Shown one piece after another: positions 25,541 through 35,038 of a stretch of 64,000 bases of DNA. The translations under genes and the position numbers were made by a program. Numbering within the stretch: the stretch's first letter is position 1; the number at the start of each line of letters is the position of its first letter. Source of the DNA: Leifsonia xyli subsp. cynodontis DSM 46306 (lineage in GTDB: Bacteria > Actinomycetota > Actinomycetes > Actinomycetales > Microbacteriaceae); contig NC_022438.1 of NCBI RefSeq assembly GCF_000470775.1, forward strand, positions 310,001 through 374,000. Direction: 5' to 3'. Under the pieces are notes generated by a model. The model saw nothing but the letters and a program-made list of their open reading frames with translations. It had not been told where the DNA came from and ran no database searches.

Positions 25541-25553
25541 TGAACGGTGTTCA
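25541..25553. promoter_or_regulatory. BioQ operator 1
   Basis: Perfect palindrome TGAACGGTGTTCA (TGAAC-N3-GTTCA) between the divergent bioY and bioQ starts. The arrangement corresponds to operators described for actinobacterial BioQ repressors. It probably covers the bioY promoter. Confidence 0.8.
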
Positions 25554-25555
25554 CC

Positions 25556-25568
25556 TGAACAGCGTTCA
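25556..25568. promoter_or_regulatory. BioQ operator 2
   Basis: Perfect palindrome TGAACAGCGTTCA, 15 bases centre-to-centre from operator 1 and 13 bases before the bioQ GTG. Two half-turn-spaced sites suggest that two dimers cover both divergent promoters. CACTATAGTG immediately follows and includes a possible -10 (TATAGT) for bioQ. Confidence 0.8.
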
Positions 25569-25581
25569 CTATAGTGGTGCC

Positions 25582-26193
25582 GTGACAGGCACCGAAAGCA
25601 CACGTCGGCACACCCGCGACGATGTGGCGGAGGCGGCGCTGCGTATCCTCGACGATGTCGGGCTTCCCGATCTCACGATGCGCCGCTTGGCAGCGGCGCT
25701 CGAGGTGCAGCCGAGCGCGCTCTACTGGCACTTCCCCAACAAACAGACCCTGCTGGCCGAGCTCGCGGACCGCATCGTTGCGAGCGCGGCGACATCCGTG
25801 CGCCCGGAGCCTTGCGGGTCATGGACGAGCGGCGTCCGCGCCGAGGCCGATCGGCTCCGGGATGCGCTGCTCGCCTGCCGCGACGGCGCCGAGGTGGTCG
25901 CGAGCACGCTCGCGCTCGGACTCGGCTCGACCGTCGCGCGCGACCGTCTCGCGAGCGCCGTCGCGGGCGGCGGCTTCGACGCGGCGACCTCTCGCCGTGC
26001 CGCCGACGCGCTGCTGCATTTCATTCTCGGCCACGTCTCACACGAGCAGCAGCGGACGCAGTACGACAGCTTCGGCGTCCTGACCGGCGCCGATCGGGGG
26101 GCGGCGACCGGGGCGGAGGATCCGGTCGGCGGCTTCGGCTTCGGCGTCGGCCTGCTGGTGGGCGGACTGGAACTCACTCGTTCCCGAAAATGA
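25582..26193 (+). CDS. bioQ: TetR-family biotin regulator BioQ
   Basis: Predicted repressor of biotin transport/synthesis genes. The 203-residue TetR protein has an N-terminal helix-turn-helix (AALRILDDVGLPDLTMRRLA, then VQPSALYWHFPNKQTLLAEL) and a variable ligand-binding C-terminal domain. The GTG at 25582 begins VTGTESTRRHTRDD directly behind the operators. Assignment as BioQ rests on divergence from bioY and two TGAAC-N3-GTTCA palindromes. In known systems BioQ is itself controlled by BirA or biotin status rather than binding biotin directly. It converges on the DUF3566 gene with a 20-base overlap. Confidence 0.85.
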   Translation: MTGTESTRRHTRDDVAEAALRILDDVGLPDLTMRRLAAALEVQPSALYWHFPNKQTLLAELADRIVASAATSVRPEPCGSWTSGVRAEADRLRDALLACRDGAEVVASTLALGLGSTVARDRLASAVAGGGFDAATSRRAADALLHFILGHVSHEQQRTQYDSFGVLTGADRGAATGAEDPVGGFGFGVGLLVGGLELTRSRK

Positions 26194-26551
26194 GCTTCCA
26201 GCCCCCGGCGACGTTGGTGGCGAGGTTGTAGAGCGCGGCGACGATCGCCCCGAGCGCGGAGACGACGATGACTTCCAGCAGGGCGACGACCAGGGTGAAG
26301 GTCATCACGTTCGGGAAGGTGAGATCGGAGACGAGCGTGGCGCCTTTCTTTCCGGCGATGCTGGCCAGGAAGTCGCTGGCGGCCCCGAGGGCTCCGAAGC
26401 GTTCGAGGGCCGCCCAGAGAAGAAGCGTCAGCACGATGGTGAAGGGGGCGACGATCAGGCTGACCAGGAAGGACATTTTCAGCGCCGACCAGAAATCGAT
26501 GTAGACCAGACGCATGCTCACTCGCTTGGCCTGCTTCTTCTGTGCCGGCAT
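26174..26551 (-). CDS. DUF3566 family membrane protein
   Basis: Actinobacterial two-to-three-helix membrane protein of unknown function, usually found next to gyrA near the origin (family knowledge). 125 residues from ATG 26551: basic start QKKQAKRVSMRLVYIDFWSA, helices at about 27-48 and 82-108, and a conserved C-terminal LYNLATNVAGGWKLIFGNE. No gyrase gene is nearby, so either this is a second copy or the locus has been rearranged. An upstream ATG at 26578 would add nine residues. Confidence 0.85.
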   Translation of the reverse strand: MPAQKKQAKRVSMRLVYIDFWSALKMSFLVSLIVAPFTIVLTLLLWAALERFGALGAASDFLASIAGKKGATLVSDLTFPNVMTFTLVVALLEVIVVSALGAIVAALYNLATNVAGGWKLIFGNE

Positions 26552-26578
26552 CGTGCCTCCCCGTGCTGGTGCTGCCAC

Positions 26579-26891
26579 CGGATGACGGCGTTCCCCGGGT
26601 TTTCATCGTAGCGAACGCCGCGAGGCAGGGCGCACAGGGAAGCGAACCGATCGGCCGGGTATGCATGTATTAGGGTGGCGGGGGCGGACGCTCGACTGCC
26701 GTAGAACGCTTCCCGCCGTCTCGGCCGGGCAGCGGATGGGGGGATGGCGGTCGAGCGCCCCGCCCAGGTGCGGCATCCCGCCGCTGAGAGACCGGCTCCC
26801 GATCCGGCGTGTCGCGCACGCTCACACCGTCACCGGACCGGGCAGCCGGCTGCCGTGACCCTGTCCGTCGCGGGAGCCCCGCGCCAAGGCG
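26579..26891. other. Intergenic stretch, no gene seen
   Basis: Upstream of the DUF3566 gene and downstream of the LCP gene on the same strand. Open frames on both strands are short and Arg/Pro-rich. I see no RNA gene signature and no clear terminator. Confidence 0.4.
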
Positions 26892-28568
26892 TCAGTTGAT
26901 GCACACCTTGTCCGAGTAGCTGGTCGCCGGACCGGAGGGTGTGGGCGCCGGCGCGGCCGGGGCCGGCGAGCCCGAGGCCGCTGTGGACGGCGCGGCGGGC
27001 ATGATGCCGTCGTCGCCGAGCACCACCGTCACCGTGCTGACGCTGGCCGTCTCCTGCACCGCGGCCCCGGCGAGGTAGGCGGCGACGGCCTTGGCCTGCG
27101 ATTCCTGGCCCTTCGGATACTGGATGACCGTGGTCGCGCGGGTGCTCGCGTCGCCGGCCGTCCCGGTCTTGAACCCGGCTGCGGCGAATGTCTGGGTCGC
27201 GCTGGCGGCGGCGCCGTTCTGGCTGCCGCCGTTGAGGACGGTGACGGTCGTCTCCGCCGGTTTCGCGGCCTTGGCGTCCTCGTAGGCGCTCGGCGTGCCC
27301 ATCAGGCTCTGGACGAACGCCGGCATCGCTGCCGTGTCCACCTCGACGATCGAGAGGTCCTCGCCGTCCACGGTGATTGTCGGAGTGCCGGTGATCGGGA
27401 TCGTGGCCGACTGGATCTTGCCGCCGGTCAGGCCTTGCAACTGCGCGGCGAGCTGCAAGAAGTCGAGACCGGGGTCGGTCTCGATCGAGCCGCTCACGGC
27501 ATCCAGCACCTTTGTCAGCTTGCCCGGGTTCAGCAGCGTTCCCGCGGAGAGGAACTTGCGCGCCTCGACGGAGAGGAAGTATTGCTGGCGGACGACGCGG
27601 TCCAGGTCGCCGCGCGGCAGCCCGTGCCGCTGACGCACGAACGACAGCGCCTGCTTCGCGTCCAACGTCGAGACTCCGGCAGGGAACTTCGCTCCCGAGT
27701 AGGGGTCGTCGACCGCCTCGTTCAGGCACACCTGGATCGGGCCGAGAGCCTGCGCAATGGTGTAGAAGCCGAGCAGTGAGACCCGGACGTAGTGGTCGAT
27801 GCCCAGCCCCGTGAGGTTCTGCACGGTCTGGATGAGCAGCTTCGCGCCCGCGGCCGAGTCGCTCGCGCCGCCGCCGAGCGAGAACGCGGCGTTGAGCTTG
27901 TTCATCCCGTGGCCGGGCACCGCCACCCAGGAGTCGCGCGGCAGCGAGATCAGTGTGGCGGACTTCCCATCGGCCGGGACGTGCAGGATCATCATCGTGT
28001 CCGTGTTGGTGCCGCCCCCGTCGCCGGTGGTGCTCAGCTGGTCGAGTTCGGCCTGCGTCGCGCCATCGGGCCGGTGGTCGTCGCCGACCAGCAGGATGTT
28101 CTGGTCCTGACCGTCCACGTCGTGCGCCGGTTTGTCGATCACATCGACGCGGGAGACCCCTCCCACGAACCGGAAGTAGCTGTAGGCCGCGTACCCGCCC
28201 ACGACGACCAGGAGCACAGCGAGGGAGGCCGCCGTCCAGGCGATGATCCGCTTCGCGCGGCGGCGCTTGCGGGGAGGACGGCCGCCGCTGCCGTCTCCGC
28301 CGCCGCCTCCCGGGAGGCTCGGGCCGCCCCAGCCGCCGTCTCCGCTGCGACCTCCTCCGCTCAGCCCGAACGGATCGAACTCCGCCGCTCTCGCAGCGCT
28401 CGCACCGGCCCGTGTACGCCCCGAAGGTGCCTCGGTCGCCGGCCGGGTCGCCCGCACCGGCCGGCGCGGGTCGCGCTGCTGGTTCGCGGGCACGCGGCCG
28501 AGGATCTCGGTCGCCGGCTCATCGCCGTCGGCGCCGGGATCGTTCACAGAGAAATTCGGGCGTCGCAC
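26892..28568 (-). CDS. LCP-LytR_C cell-wall glycopolymer ligase
   Basis: A 558-residue LytR-CpsA-Psr protein. A long hydrophilic cytoplasmic N-terminus with Gly-rich tract (SLPGGGGGDGSGGRPPRKRRR) leads to one membrane helix at about 108-130. The LCP domain shows QNILLVGDDHR, SLPRDSWVAVPG, KLNAAFSLGG, GIDHYVRVSLLGF and LSFVRQRHGL with the Arg and Asp residues that bind polyprenyl phosphate. A LytR_C domain follows (TTVTVLNGGSQNGAAASATQ). The tail ends KVCIN, like the VCVN-type tail of the other LCP gene here. Probable role: attaching wall polysaccharide. Confidence 0.92.
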   Translation of the reverse strand: MRRPNFSVNDPGADGDEPATEILGRVPANQQRDPRRPVRATRPATEAPSGRTRAGASAARAAEFDPFGLSGGGRSGDGGWGGPSLPGGGGGDGSGGRPPRKRRRAKRIIAWTAASLAVLLVVVGGYAAYSYFRFVGGVSRVDVIDKPAHDVDGQDQNILLVGDDHRPDGATQAELDQLSTTGDGGGTNTDTMMILHVPADGKSATLISLPRDSWVAVPGHGMNKLNAAFSLGGGASDSAAGAKLLIQTVQNLTGLGIDHYVRVSLLGFYTIAQALGPIQVCLNEAVDDPYSGAKFPAGVSTLDAKQALSFVRQRHGLPRGDLDRVVRQQYFLSVEARKFLSAGTLLNPGKLTKVLDAVSGSIETDPGLDFLQLAAQLQGLTGGKIQSATIPITGTPTITVDGEDLSIVEVDTAAMPAFVQSLMGTPSAYEDAKAAKPAETTVTVLNGGSQNGAAASATQTFAAAGFKTGTAGDASTRATTVIQYPKGQESQAKAVAAYLAGAAVQETASVSTVTVVLGDDGIMPAAPSTAASGSPAPAAPAPTPSGPATSYSDKVCIN

Positions 28569-28716
28569 ACCGAAACGTTAGAGCGCGCACCCTGCGAAGG
28601 GCCTGTTTCCGCGCAGCGTTCCCGAGAAATCGCCAGCAAGTCCGGGCTAATCTCCCAGCGGTCGCACGGCAAAGCTCGCTGCGAGAACTCTTACGGTTCC
28701 GCCGTGCCCGCCCGGA

Positions 28717-29502
28717 TCAGCTCTGGCAGACCGGGCAGAAGTAGGTGACCCGCTCTGTCAGCTCCGTGTACCCGAGCCGGCCCCGCCGGATCGGCGTCCC
28801 GCAGCGCCGGCACGGCTGCCCCTGCCGTCCGTACACCCAGACGGTGCGCCCGCGGCGGGTGTCGCCGGTGGTCACCCGCACGCTCCGGTCGCGATTCGCG
28901 GTCAGCAACCGGTGGGCGAGATCGACAGCGGCGGGGATGTCCGCTTCGCGCACCGGCCGGGTCGGCAGCATCCCGCGCAGGAAGCACAGCTCGTTCGCGT
29001 AGACGTTCCCGATCCCCGCGAGCACGCGCTCATCGAGCAGGGCGACCGCGACCGGCGTCCCCAGACGCTCCCGGAGGCGTCGCACCGCCTCGGCGGCCGA
29101 CGACGCATCCCAGCCCGGGTCCAGCAGATCCGGTCCGAGGTGGCCGACCGCCTCGTCCTCCCGTTCGCGAGGAAGCAGGTCCAGCGTCCCGAGCAGAAAC
29201 CCGACCGCCTCGCCCTCCTTGGTCCGGAGAACGACGCGCGCCTGGTGCGCGGGATGCCGCCAGCGGCCGTCCGGCGGATACACCTCCCATGAACCGTCCA
29301 TTCTCAGGTGGCTGTGGATGCTGTGCCCGCCCACCCGGATCAGCAGGTGCTTCCCGCGGCTGACCACGTTGTCGACGCGCTGCCCGCTGAGGTCCACGGT
29401 CGCGTACGCGGGTACGCGGAAGTCGGTGGCCGTGAGCACCCGCCCCGCGAGCGCTCGGCGCAGCCGGTCCGCGGCCTGGTAGACGGTGTCTCCCTCAGGC
29501 AT
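28717..29502 (-). CDS. nei: Fpg/Nei family DNA glycosylase (endonuclease VIII-like)
   Basis: Base-excision repair glycosylase/AP lyase for oxidised bases. The 261-residue protein starts MPEGDTV, with catalytic Pro2/Glu3, and has the H2TH region (LLDERVLAGIGNVYANELCF) and a C-terminal zinc finger CRRC...CPVC. ATG 29502 begins 25 bases after the lhr stop; lhr-nei pairing is common in actinobacteria, suggesting a shared DNA repair transcript. Confidence 0.93.
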   Translation of the reverse strand: MPEGDTVYQAADRLRRALAGRVLTATDFRVPAYATVDLSGQRVDNVVSRGKHLLIRVGGHSIHSHLRMDGSWEVYPPDGRWRHPAHQARVVLRTKEGEAVGFLLGTLDLLPREREDEAVGHLGPDLLDPGWDASSAAEAVRRLRERLGTPVAVALLDERVLAGIGNVYANELCFLRGMLPTRPVREADIPAAVDLAHRLLTANRDRSVRVTTGDTRRGRTVWVYGRQGQPCRRCGTPIRRGRLGYTELTERVTYFCPVCQS

Positions 29503-29527
29503 GGTCTCCCTCAGCCATGCGCGGGCC

Positions 29528-32500
29528 TCATCCGCGCAGCCGCAGCCCGCGCGGGGTGGGCAGGAAGCCCGCCTCCGCGAGCGCTTCGCCCAGCGGCGTC
29601 CCGAGCACGAAGCCGCCGTTCGCGGTCTCGATCGCCAGTCTGTCCACGCGCCGGCCGGTCACCAGCGCCGCGAGGGCTCGCGCCGCCGCCGCCAGCGCCG
29701 GGCGGGCCGCATCGTCTGTCTCCGCAGCCACGAAGCTCAGGAGGCTCTTGCCGCCGCGTTCAACGTACAGCGTCAGCTCGCCGTCGACCAGGACGACGAG
29801 CGCTCCGGCCTTCCGCCCGGGGCGGTGCCCGGTCCCCGAGCCGGTCGCGCCGTCGGCCGCGCGCGGGGCGGCCGGCCATGGCAGCGCGGCGCCGTACGGA
29901 TTCGCCGGATCGGTCGCGGCCAGCGCGACCGCCCCGAACGGCCGTTCCTGCGTGTGGTCACGCGCGAACGAGCGCAGCCGGTCCACGGTCGGCCCGCTCG
30001 CGAACTGCGCGCCTCCCAGCGTCTCCACGAAGTAGCCGCGGCGCGCCCGCCCGGTCTCCTCGAACCCGCTCAGCACTTTGTACGCGAGGGCGAATCCACC
30101 GGGCGTCCCCTCGTTCATCACCGAGCCCCGGGTGACGACGCCGTACCGTTCGAGCAGTGTCTCGGCCTGGCCGTGGGCGCGGACTGTGGAGTCGAGGTCG
30201 CGCTCCGGCAGCAGCGCCCAGCGCCCGGCCACGGTCGGCGGTCCCATCCGGGCGGGCATCGTCGAGCGCCCGCTCGCTCGCCCGCGGTACATCCGGGAGC
30301 GTGCCGGCTGGCGGGGCCGCTTGTGGGCGGCGGAGCCGCCGCCCGTGTGCGTGCGCAGCGGCGCGAGCGTGTCGTTGGTGACGAGTCCCGCCCAGACGAG
30401 GTCCCAGAGCGCGGTGACGAGCGTGGAGTCGTCCACCGGCTCGCCCCTCTCCGCCCCGAGCGCGTCGGAGAGCTGGCGGAAGAAATACCCGCCGCCCCGA
30501 GCGAGGGCCGCCAGCACTCCCCGCTGAACCTCGTCGGGCTCGGATTCGACCGGGGGAGCGAGCGTCAGCGGTGCGGCGTCGGAGAGATGGAGGCTGACCC
30601 AGCCGTCGTTCCCCGGCAGCGCGCCGTCCCCAGCCCAGATGACCTCGCCGGCCGCGGTCAGCTCGTCCAGCATGGCCGGACTGTAGTCGGCGACGCGCGC
30701 CGGCAGCACCAGCGACTCCCAGGCGGAGGCCGGGATGCGGGCCCCGGCCAGCTGCTCGATCACCGATGCCACGGCGTCCACCCCGCGCAGCGACGAGCCA
30801 AGGTGCTGCCAGTCGGGGAGGAACCGGGCGAATGTCGCGGTGTCGACCGGTTCGACCTCGTGCCGCAGCGCGGCCAGCGACATCCGCCGGAGCCGCCGCA
30901 GGATCTCGTCGTCACACCACTCGGCGCCGTGCGCGTGCGGGCGGAATTCGCCCTCCACCACCCGGCTGTCGTGGGCCAGCCGCCGCAGCGCGTCCTGCAC
31001 GATCGCCGAGCCGAGCCCGAACCGCGTCGCGATGTCGGCGGTCTCGAACGGGCCGTGCGTCCGCGCGAACCCGCTGACCAGGTCTCCGAGCGGATCGTCC
31101 ACCGGCTCGATGAACGCCACGGGCACGCCCATCGGGAGCGGCACGCCGAGGGCGTCGCGCAGACGGGACGCGTCCTCGATCGCGGCGAACCGGCGCGTCC
31201 CGGCGATGCTGATCTCGAGCGCGCGTTTGGCGTCCACGAGCGCGGCGAGGTGGGCGGCCGCGCTCTCCCGCTGGGCGCCGGAGGGCGGGGCGCTGTCGGC
31301 GGCGTCCTCCGCGGCAGCGCCCTCCGGCTGCAACCGCGCCGCGACCTCCTCCGCCGACAGCGGTCCGAGCAGCCGCAGCAGGTCCGCCACGCCTTCGACC
31401 CCGCGCACCCGCCGCTCCGGGGCCAGTCGTTGCGCCTGCCGCTCCACACGCTCGATCACGGCCGGGTCGAGCAGTTCGCGCAGCTCCGCGCGCCCGAGCA
31501 GTTCGGCGAGCAGACCCGTGTCGAGCGACAGCGCCGCCGCACGGCGCTCGGCCAGCGGGCTGTCGCCCTCGTACATGAACGCGGCGACATATCCGAACAG
31601 CAGCGACCGCGCGAACGGCGACGCCGTCTCGGTATACGCCTCCACCAAACGGATGCGGCTCTGCGCGATCTGCTGGGCGACCTCGTTCAGCGCCGGCAGA
31701 TCGTACACATCCTGCAGACACTCCCGGACGGTCTCCAGGATGATCGGGAAGCTCGGGTACTTGCGGGCCACCTCCAGCAGCTGCGACGCTTTCTGCCGCT
31801 GCTGCCAGAGCGGCGAGCGTTTGCCGGGGTTCTGCTTCGGCAGCAGCAGCGCCCGCGCGGCGCACTCCCGGAAGCGCGACGCGAACAGCGCCGAACCGCC
31901 GACCTCGGCCGTCACCAGCTCGTCGAGCTTGGCCGGTTCGAAGACGAATAGCTCCGCGCCGGGCGGAGCGGAGTCCGTGTCGGGAAGACGCACGATCACC
32001 CCGTCGTCGGCCGCCATCGCGCCCGCCTCGACCCCGTAGCGCTCGCGCACCCGCGACTGCACCGCCAGCGCCCAGGGCGAATGCACCTGCATGCCGAAAG
32101 GGGAATGCAGCACGACGCGCCAGTCGCCGAGCTCGTCGCGGAACCGTTCGACCACCAGCGTGCGGTCGGTGGGCAGGTGGCCCGTCGCCTCCTTCTGCTC
32201 CCGGAGGAACGCCAGCAGGTTCGCCGTCGCGTTGCCGTCGAGCCCCGCCTCCACGCAGCGCAGCTCCGCGTCGGCGGGGGAGGCGGCGCTCACCTCCCGC
32301 AGAAAAGCGCCGACCGCGCGGCCCAGCTCCGCCGGCCGTCCGATCCCGTCGCCCTTCCAGAACGGCAGCCGCCCCGGCTCGCCGAAGGCCGGTGTCACGT
32401 TTACCCGGTCGTGGGTGATCTCCTGGATGCGCCAGCTGGTCGACCCGAGCGCGAACACATCGCCGACGCGCGACTCGTACACCATCTCCTCGTCCAGCTC

Positions 32501-34225
32501 GCCGACCCGGCTGGCCTTCTCGCCGACCAGATACACAGCGAACATGCCGCGGTCCGGAATGGTGCCGCCGCTGACCACCGCCAGCCGCTGCGCCCCCGGG
32601 CGTCCGGCGATGGTCCCCGCGTCCCGGTCCCAGACGATCCGTGGCCGCAACTCAGCGAACTCGTCCGACGGGTAGCGGCCCGCGAGCAGGTCGAGCGTCG
32701 CGTCGTACGCGCTGCGCGGCAGGGTCGCGAACGGCGCGCTGCGCCGCACCGTGTCGAACCAGTCGTCGGCGTCGAGCGATTCGAGCGCGGTCGCGGCGAC
32801 GGTCTGCTGGGCGAGGATGTCGAGCGGATTCGCCGGGACCCGCAGCGTCTCGATCAGGCCGGCGACCATCCGCTCGGTCGCGACGGCCGAGTGGACGAGA
32901 TCGGCCCGGTGTTTGGGGAACACCACCCCGCGAGACACCTCCCCGACCTGGTGACCGGCCCGCCCGACGCGCTGCAACCCGCCCGCCACCGACGGCGGAG
33001 CCTCCACCTGCACCACCAGTTCCACCGCGCCCATGTCGATGCCGAGCTCCAGGCTCGACGTCGCGACCACGCAGCGCAGGCGGCCGGATTTGAGGTCGTC
33101 CTCGATCAGGGCGCGCTGCTCTTTGCTGACGGACCCGTGGTGAGCCCGCGCCAGCACGGGGGCCTCGGCGTCGTCCGTCACAGCCGGCGAGCCGCGGGTC
33201 TGGCCCGCGGCGCCCATCAGCTCGGCCGGCGCGCGGCGCGGGTCGGTTTTCTCGGCGCTCGCGACGCCCCCGGCCTCCTCGCTCTCCGTCCCGCCGAGCA
33301 TCCGCTCTTCGTAGATCTCGTTCAGGCGGGAGGTCAGCCGTTCCGCGAGCCGTCGCGAGTTCGAGAACACGATGGACGATCGGTGGGCGAGCACCCGATC
33401 GACGATCGCCTCTTCGACGTGCGGCCAGATTGACCCCGCCTGCGGGGCCGAACCATCGTCGCCGCTCGCGACGGCGGAGGTGCCGAGCTCGCTCATGTCC
33501 TCCACCGGCACGACCACGCGCAGGTCGAACCGCTTGCCCGCGGGCGGCGCCACGATCTCCACCGGGGCCTGTCCGGCCAGGAAGCGGGCGACCTCCTCCG
33601 GCGGCCGCACCGTCGCCGACAGCCCGATCCGCTGCGCGGGGCCCGGCAGCAGGGCGTCCAGCCGTTCCAGGGAGAGCGCCAGGTGCGCACCGCGCTTGGT
33701 CGAGGCGACCGCGTGAACCTCGTCGACGATCACCGTCTCGACCGTCGTCAGCGTCTCCCTGGCCTGCGAGGTCAGCATCAGGAAGAGCGACTCCGGTGTG
33801 GTGATCAGGATGTCGGGCGGATTCGACACCAGCGCCCGCCGCTCGGCCGAGGGGGTGTCGCCCGAGCGCACGCCCACGCTGACGTGCGGCGGCTGCGCCC
33901 CGAGCCGTCTCGCCGTCTGTGTCACGCCGACGAGCGGTGCGCGGAGGTTCCGCTCCACATCCACCCCGAGCGCCTTCAGCGGCGAGATGTAGAGCACGCG
34001 CGTCCCGGGGTTCGCATCGGCCGGCCGCGGCTCGCTCGCCAGGCGGTCGATCGCCCAGAGGAAGGAAGCGAGCGTCTTCCCGGAACCGGTCGGCGCGATC
34101 ACCAGCGCGTGCCGACCCCGCGAGATCGCCTCCCACGCGCCCGCCTGCGCCTCGGTCGGTGCGGCGAAGGCCCCGCGGAACCACTCGCGGGTGGCGGGGG
34201 AGAACCGGTCGAGCACATCGCTCAT
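29528..34225 (-). CDS. lhr: Large ATP-dependent helicase Lhr
   Basis: Superfamily 2 3'-5' helicase induced in DNA damage responses of actinobacteria. The 1565-residue protein carries Walker A APTGSGKT (44-51), DEVH in VIVDEVHAVASTKRG, motif III SAT in GLSATVRPPEEV, and the helicase C domain with ARAHHGSVSKEQR and QRVGRAGHQVGEVS. A long Lhr-specific C-terminal half (winged helix plus Lhr-CTD) follows. ATG 34225 gives MSDVLDRFSPATREWF, the usual Lhr start. Full length with no lesion, notable beside the decayed helicase at 37479. Confidence 0.95.
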   Translation of the reverse strand: MSDVLDRFSPATREWFRGAFAAPTEAQAGAWEAISRGRHALVIAPTGSGKTLASFLWAIDRLASEPRPADANPGTRVLYISPLKALGVDVERNLRAPLVGVTQTARRLGAQPPHVSVGVRSGDTPSAERRALVSNPPDILITTPESLFLMLTSQARETLTTVETVIVDEVHAVASTKRGAHLALSLERLDALLPGPAQRIGLSATVRPPEEVARFLAGQAPVEIVAPPAGKRFDLRVVVPVEDMSELGTSAVASGDDGSAPQAGSIWPHVEEAIVDRVLAHRSSIVFSNSRRLAERLTSRLNEIYEERMLGGTESEEAGGVASAEKTDPRRAPAELMGAAGQTRGSPAVTDDAEAPVLARAHHGSVSKEQRALIEDDLKSGRLRCVVATSSLELGIDMGAVELVVQVEAPPSVAGGLQRVGRAGHQVGEVSRGVVFPKHRADLVHSAVATERMVAGLIETLRVPANPLDILAQQTVAATALESLDADDWFDTVRRSAPFATLPRSAYDATLDLLAGRYPSDEFAELRPRIVWDRDAGTIAGRPGAQRLAVVSGGTIPDRGMFAVYLVGEKASRVGELDEEMVYESRVGDVFALGSTSWRIQEITHDRVNVTPAFGEPGRLPFWKGDGIGRPAELGRAVGAFLREVSAASPADAELRCVEAGLDGNATANLLAFLREQKEATGHLPTDRTLVVERFRDELGDWRVVLHSPFGMQVHSPWALAVQSRVRERYGVEAGAMAADDGVIVRLPDTDSAPPGAELFVFEPAKLDELVTAEVGGSALFASRFRECAARALLLPKQNPGKRSPLWQQRQKASQLLEVARKYPSFPIILETVRECLQDVYDLPALNEVAQQIAQSRIRLVEAYTETASPFARSLLFGYVAAFMYEGDSPLAERRAAALSLDTGLLAELLGRAELRELLDPAVIERVERQAQRLAPERRVRGVEGVADLLRLLGPLSAEEVAARLQPEGAAAEDAADSAPPSGAQRESAAAHLAALVDAKRALEISIAGTRRFAAIEDASRLRDALGVPLPMGVPVAFIEPVDDPLGDLVSGFARTHGPFETADIATRFGLGSAIVQDALRRLAHDSRVVEGEFRPHAHGAEWCDDEILRRLRRMSLAALRHEVEPVDTATFARFLPDWQHLGSSLRGVDAVASVIEQLAGARIPASAWESLVLPARVADYSPAMLDELTAAGEVIWAGDGALPGNDGWVSLHLSDAAPLTLAPPVESEPDEVQRGVLAALARGGGYFFRQLSDALGAERGEPVDDSTLVTALWDLVWAGLVTNDTLAPLRTHTGGGSAAHKRPRQPARSRMYRGRASGRSTMPARMGPPTVAGRWALLPERDLDSTVRAHGQAETLLERYGVVTRGSVMNEGTPGGFALAYKVLSGFEETGRARRGYFVETLGGAQFASGPTVDRLRSFARDHTQERPFGAVALAATDPANPYGAALPWPAAPRAADGATGSGTGHRPGRKAGALVVLVDGELTLYVERGGKSLLSFVAAETDDAARPALAAAARALAALVTGRRVDRLAIETANGGFVLGTPLGEALAEAGFLPTPRGLRLRG

Positions 34226-34274
34226 CCACCCATCATGCCCCCGGCCGCCGACATCGCGGCCTGGCGTGTACGGC

Positions 34275-34925
34275 TCAGCGTGGCAGACGCCCGCGGACGA
34301 ACGCCGAGATGTCGCCCAGCTCCGGCTGGGAGATGGCGTGGCCCATCCCCTCGTAGACGCGCTGGTCGAGCGCCGAGTGCGCGGGCAGCCAGTCCGCAGT
34401 GCGGTCGATCGACACGTCCGGGATGACCTCGTCGAGCGTGCCGCGCCCCCAGAACACCGGCGGGCGGCGTTCGGCGAGCCGGGCATCCCCGTCCTGCTTG
34501 CCCTGCACCACGAAGCCGGAGAGTGTGACCGCGTAGTCGAAGCGTTCCGGAGCCAGCCGCAGCAGCTGGAGGGCGAGGGCTCCGCCCTGCGAGAAGCCGA
34601 GCAGCCCGGTGGGAGCCTCCGGCTGTTCGTCCAGCCAGTCCAGCACCGCGCGGGCGGCCGCGTCGGCGTTCCCTGCGAGCGGGTCTGCTGGGACGTTGGT
34701 GAACCGTGAGAACCACGCGAAGCCGGGGCCTTCCGGGATGGGCGCCCGCAGCGAGGCGATGACCGGCTCCAGCGGCAAGTACGCGGAGATGCCGAACAGA
34801 TCGGCCTCGTCGGAGGCGTAGCCGTGCAGCAGGACCAGGAGCGGCCGGCCGACGCGGTCGCGCTCGCCCGCGGACCAGAGCACCGCTTCACGGTCGATGC
34901 GAAGGTCTGGAGCGGGGAAGGGCAC
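34275..34925 (-). CDS. Phospholipase/carboxylesterase-type alpha/beta hydrolase
   Basis: Cytoplasmic serine esterase of the carboxylesterase 2 family. In 216 residues: oxyanion segment LLVLLHGYASDEADL, nucleophile elbow GFSQGG (Ser about 112), acid in GRGTLDEVIP and His in EGMGHAIS. Substrate not determinable. Same strand and 49 bases upstream of lhr; possibly cotranscribed. Confidence 0.88.
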   Translation of the reverse strand: MPFPAPDLRIDREAVLWSAGERDRVGRPLLVLLHGYASDEADLFGISAYLPLEPVIASLRAPIPEGPGFAWFSRFTNVPADPLAGNADAAARAVLDWLDEQPEAPTGLLGFSQGGALALQLLRLAPERFDYAVTLSGFVVQGKQDGDARLAERRPPVFWGRGTLDEVIPDVSIDRTADWLPAHSALDQRVYEGMGHAISQPELGDISAFVRGRLPR

Positions 34926-35038
34926 CCTCCATTGTGCGTCGGGGCCGGCGACTCTCCACAGCCCCCGATCGAGTGCCGCCTCTCCACAGCGTCCGGTCGC
35001 TACGATCCGGCCCGGAAGCCGTTCCGTAGGATCAGTCC

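Noticed and set aside
23884..25731. Long minus-strand extension of the acyl-CoA ligase frame upstream of 24885
   Set aside because: The extra residues are an Arg-rich shadow of bioY; the GTGA overlap at 24885 is a much better start.
29486..31951. An 821-codon plus-strand open frame opposite lhr
   Set aside because: Shadow of lhr third-position GC bias; no motif and no ribosome binding site.
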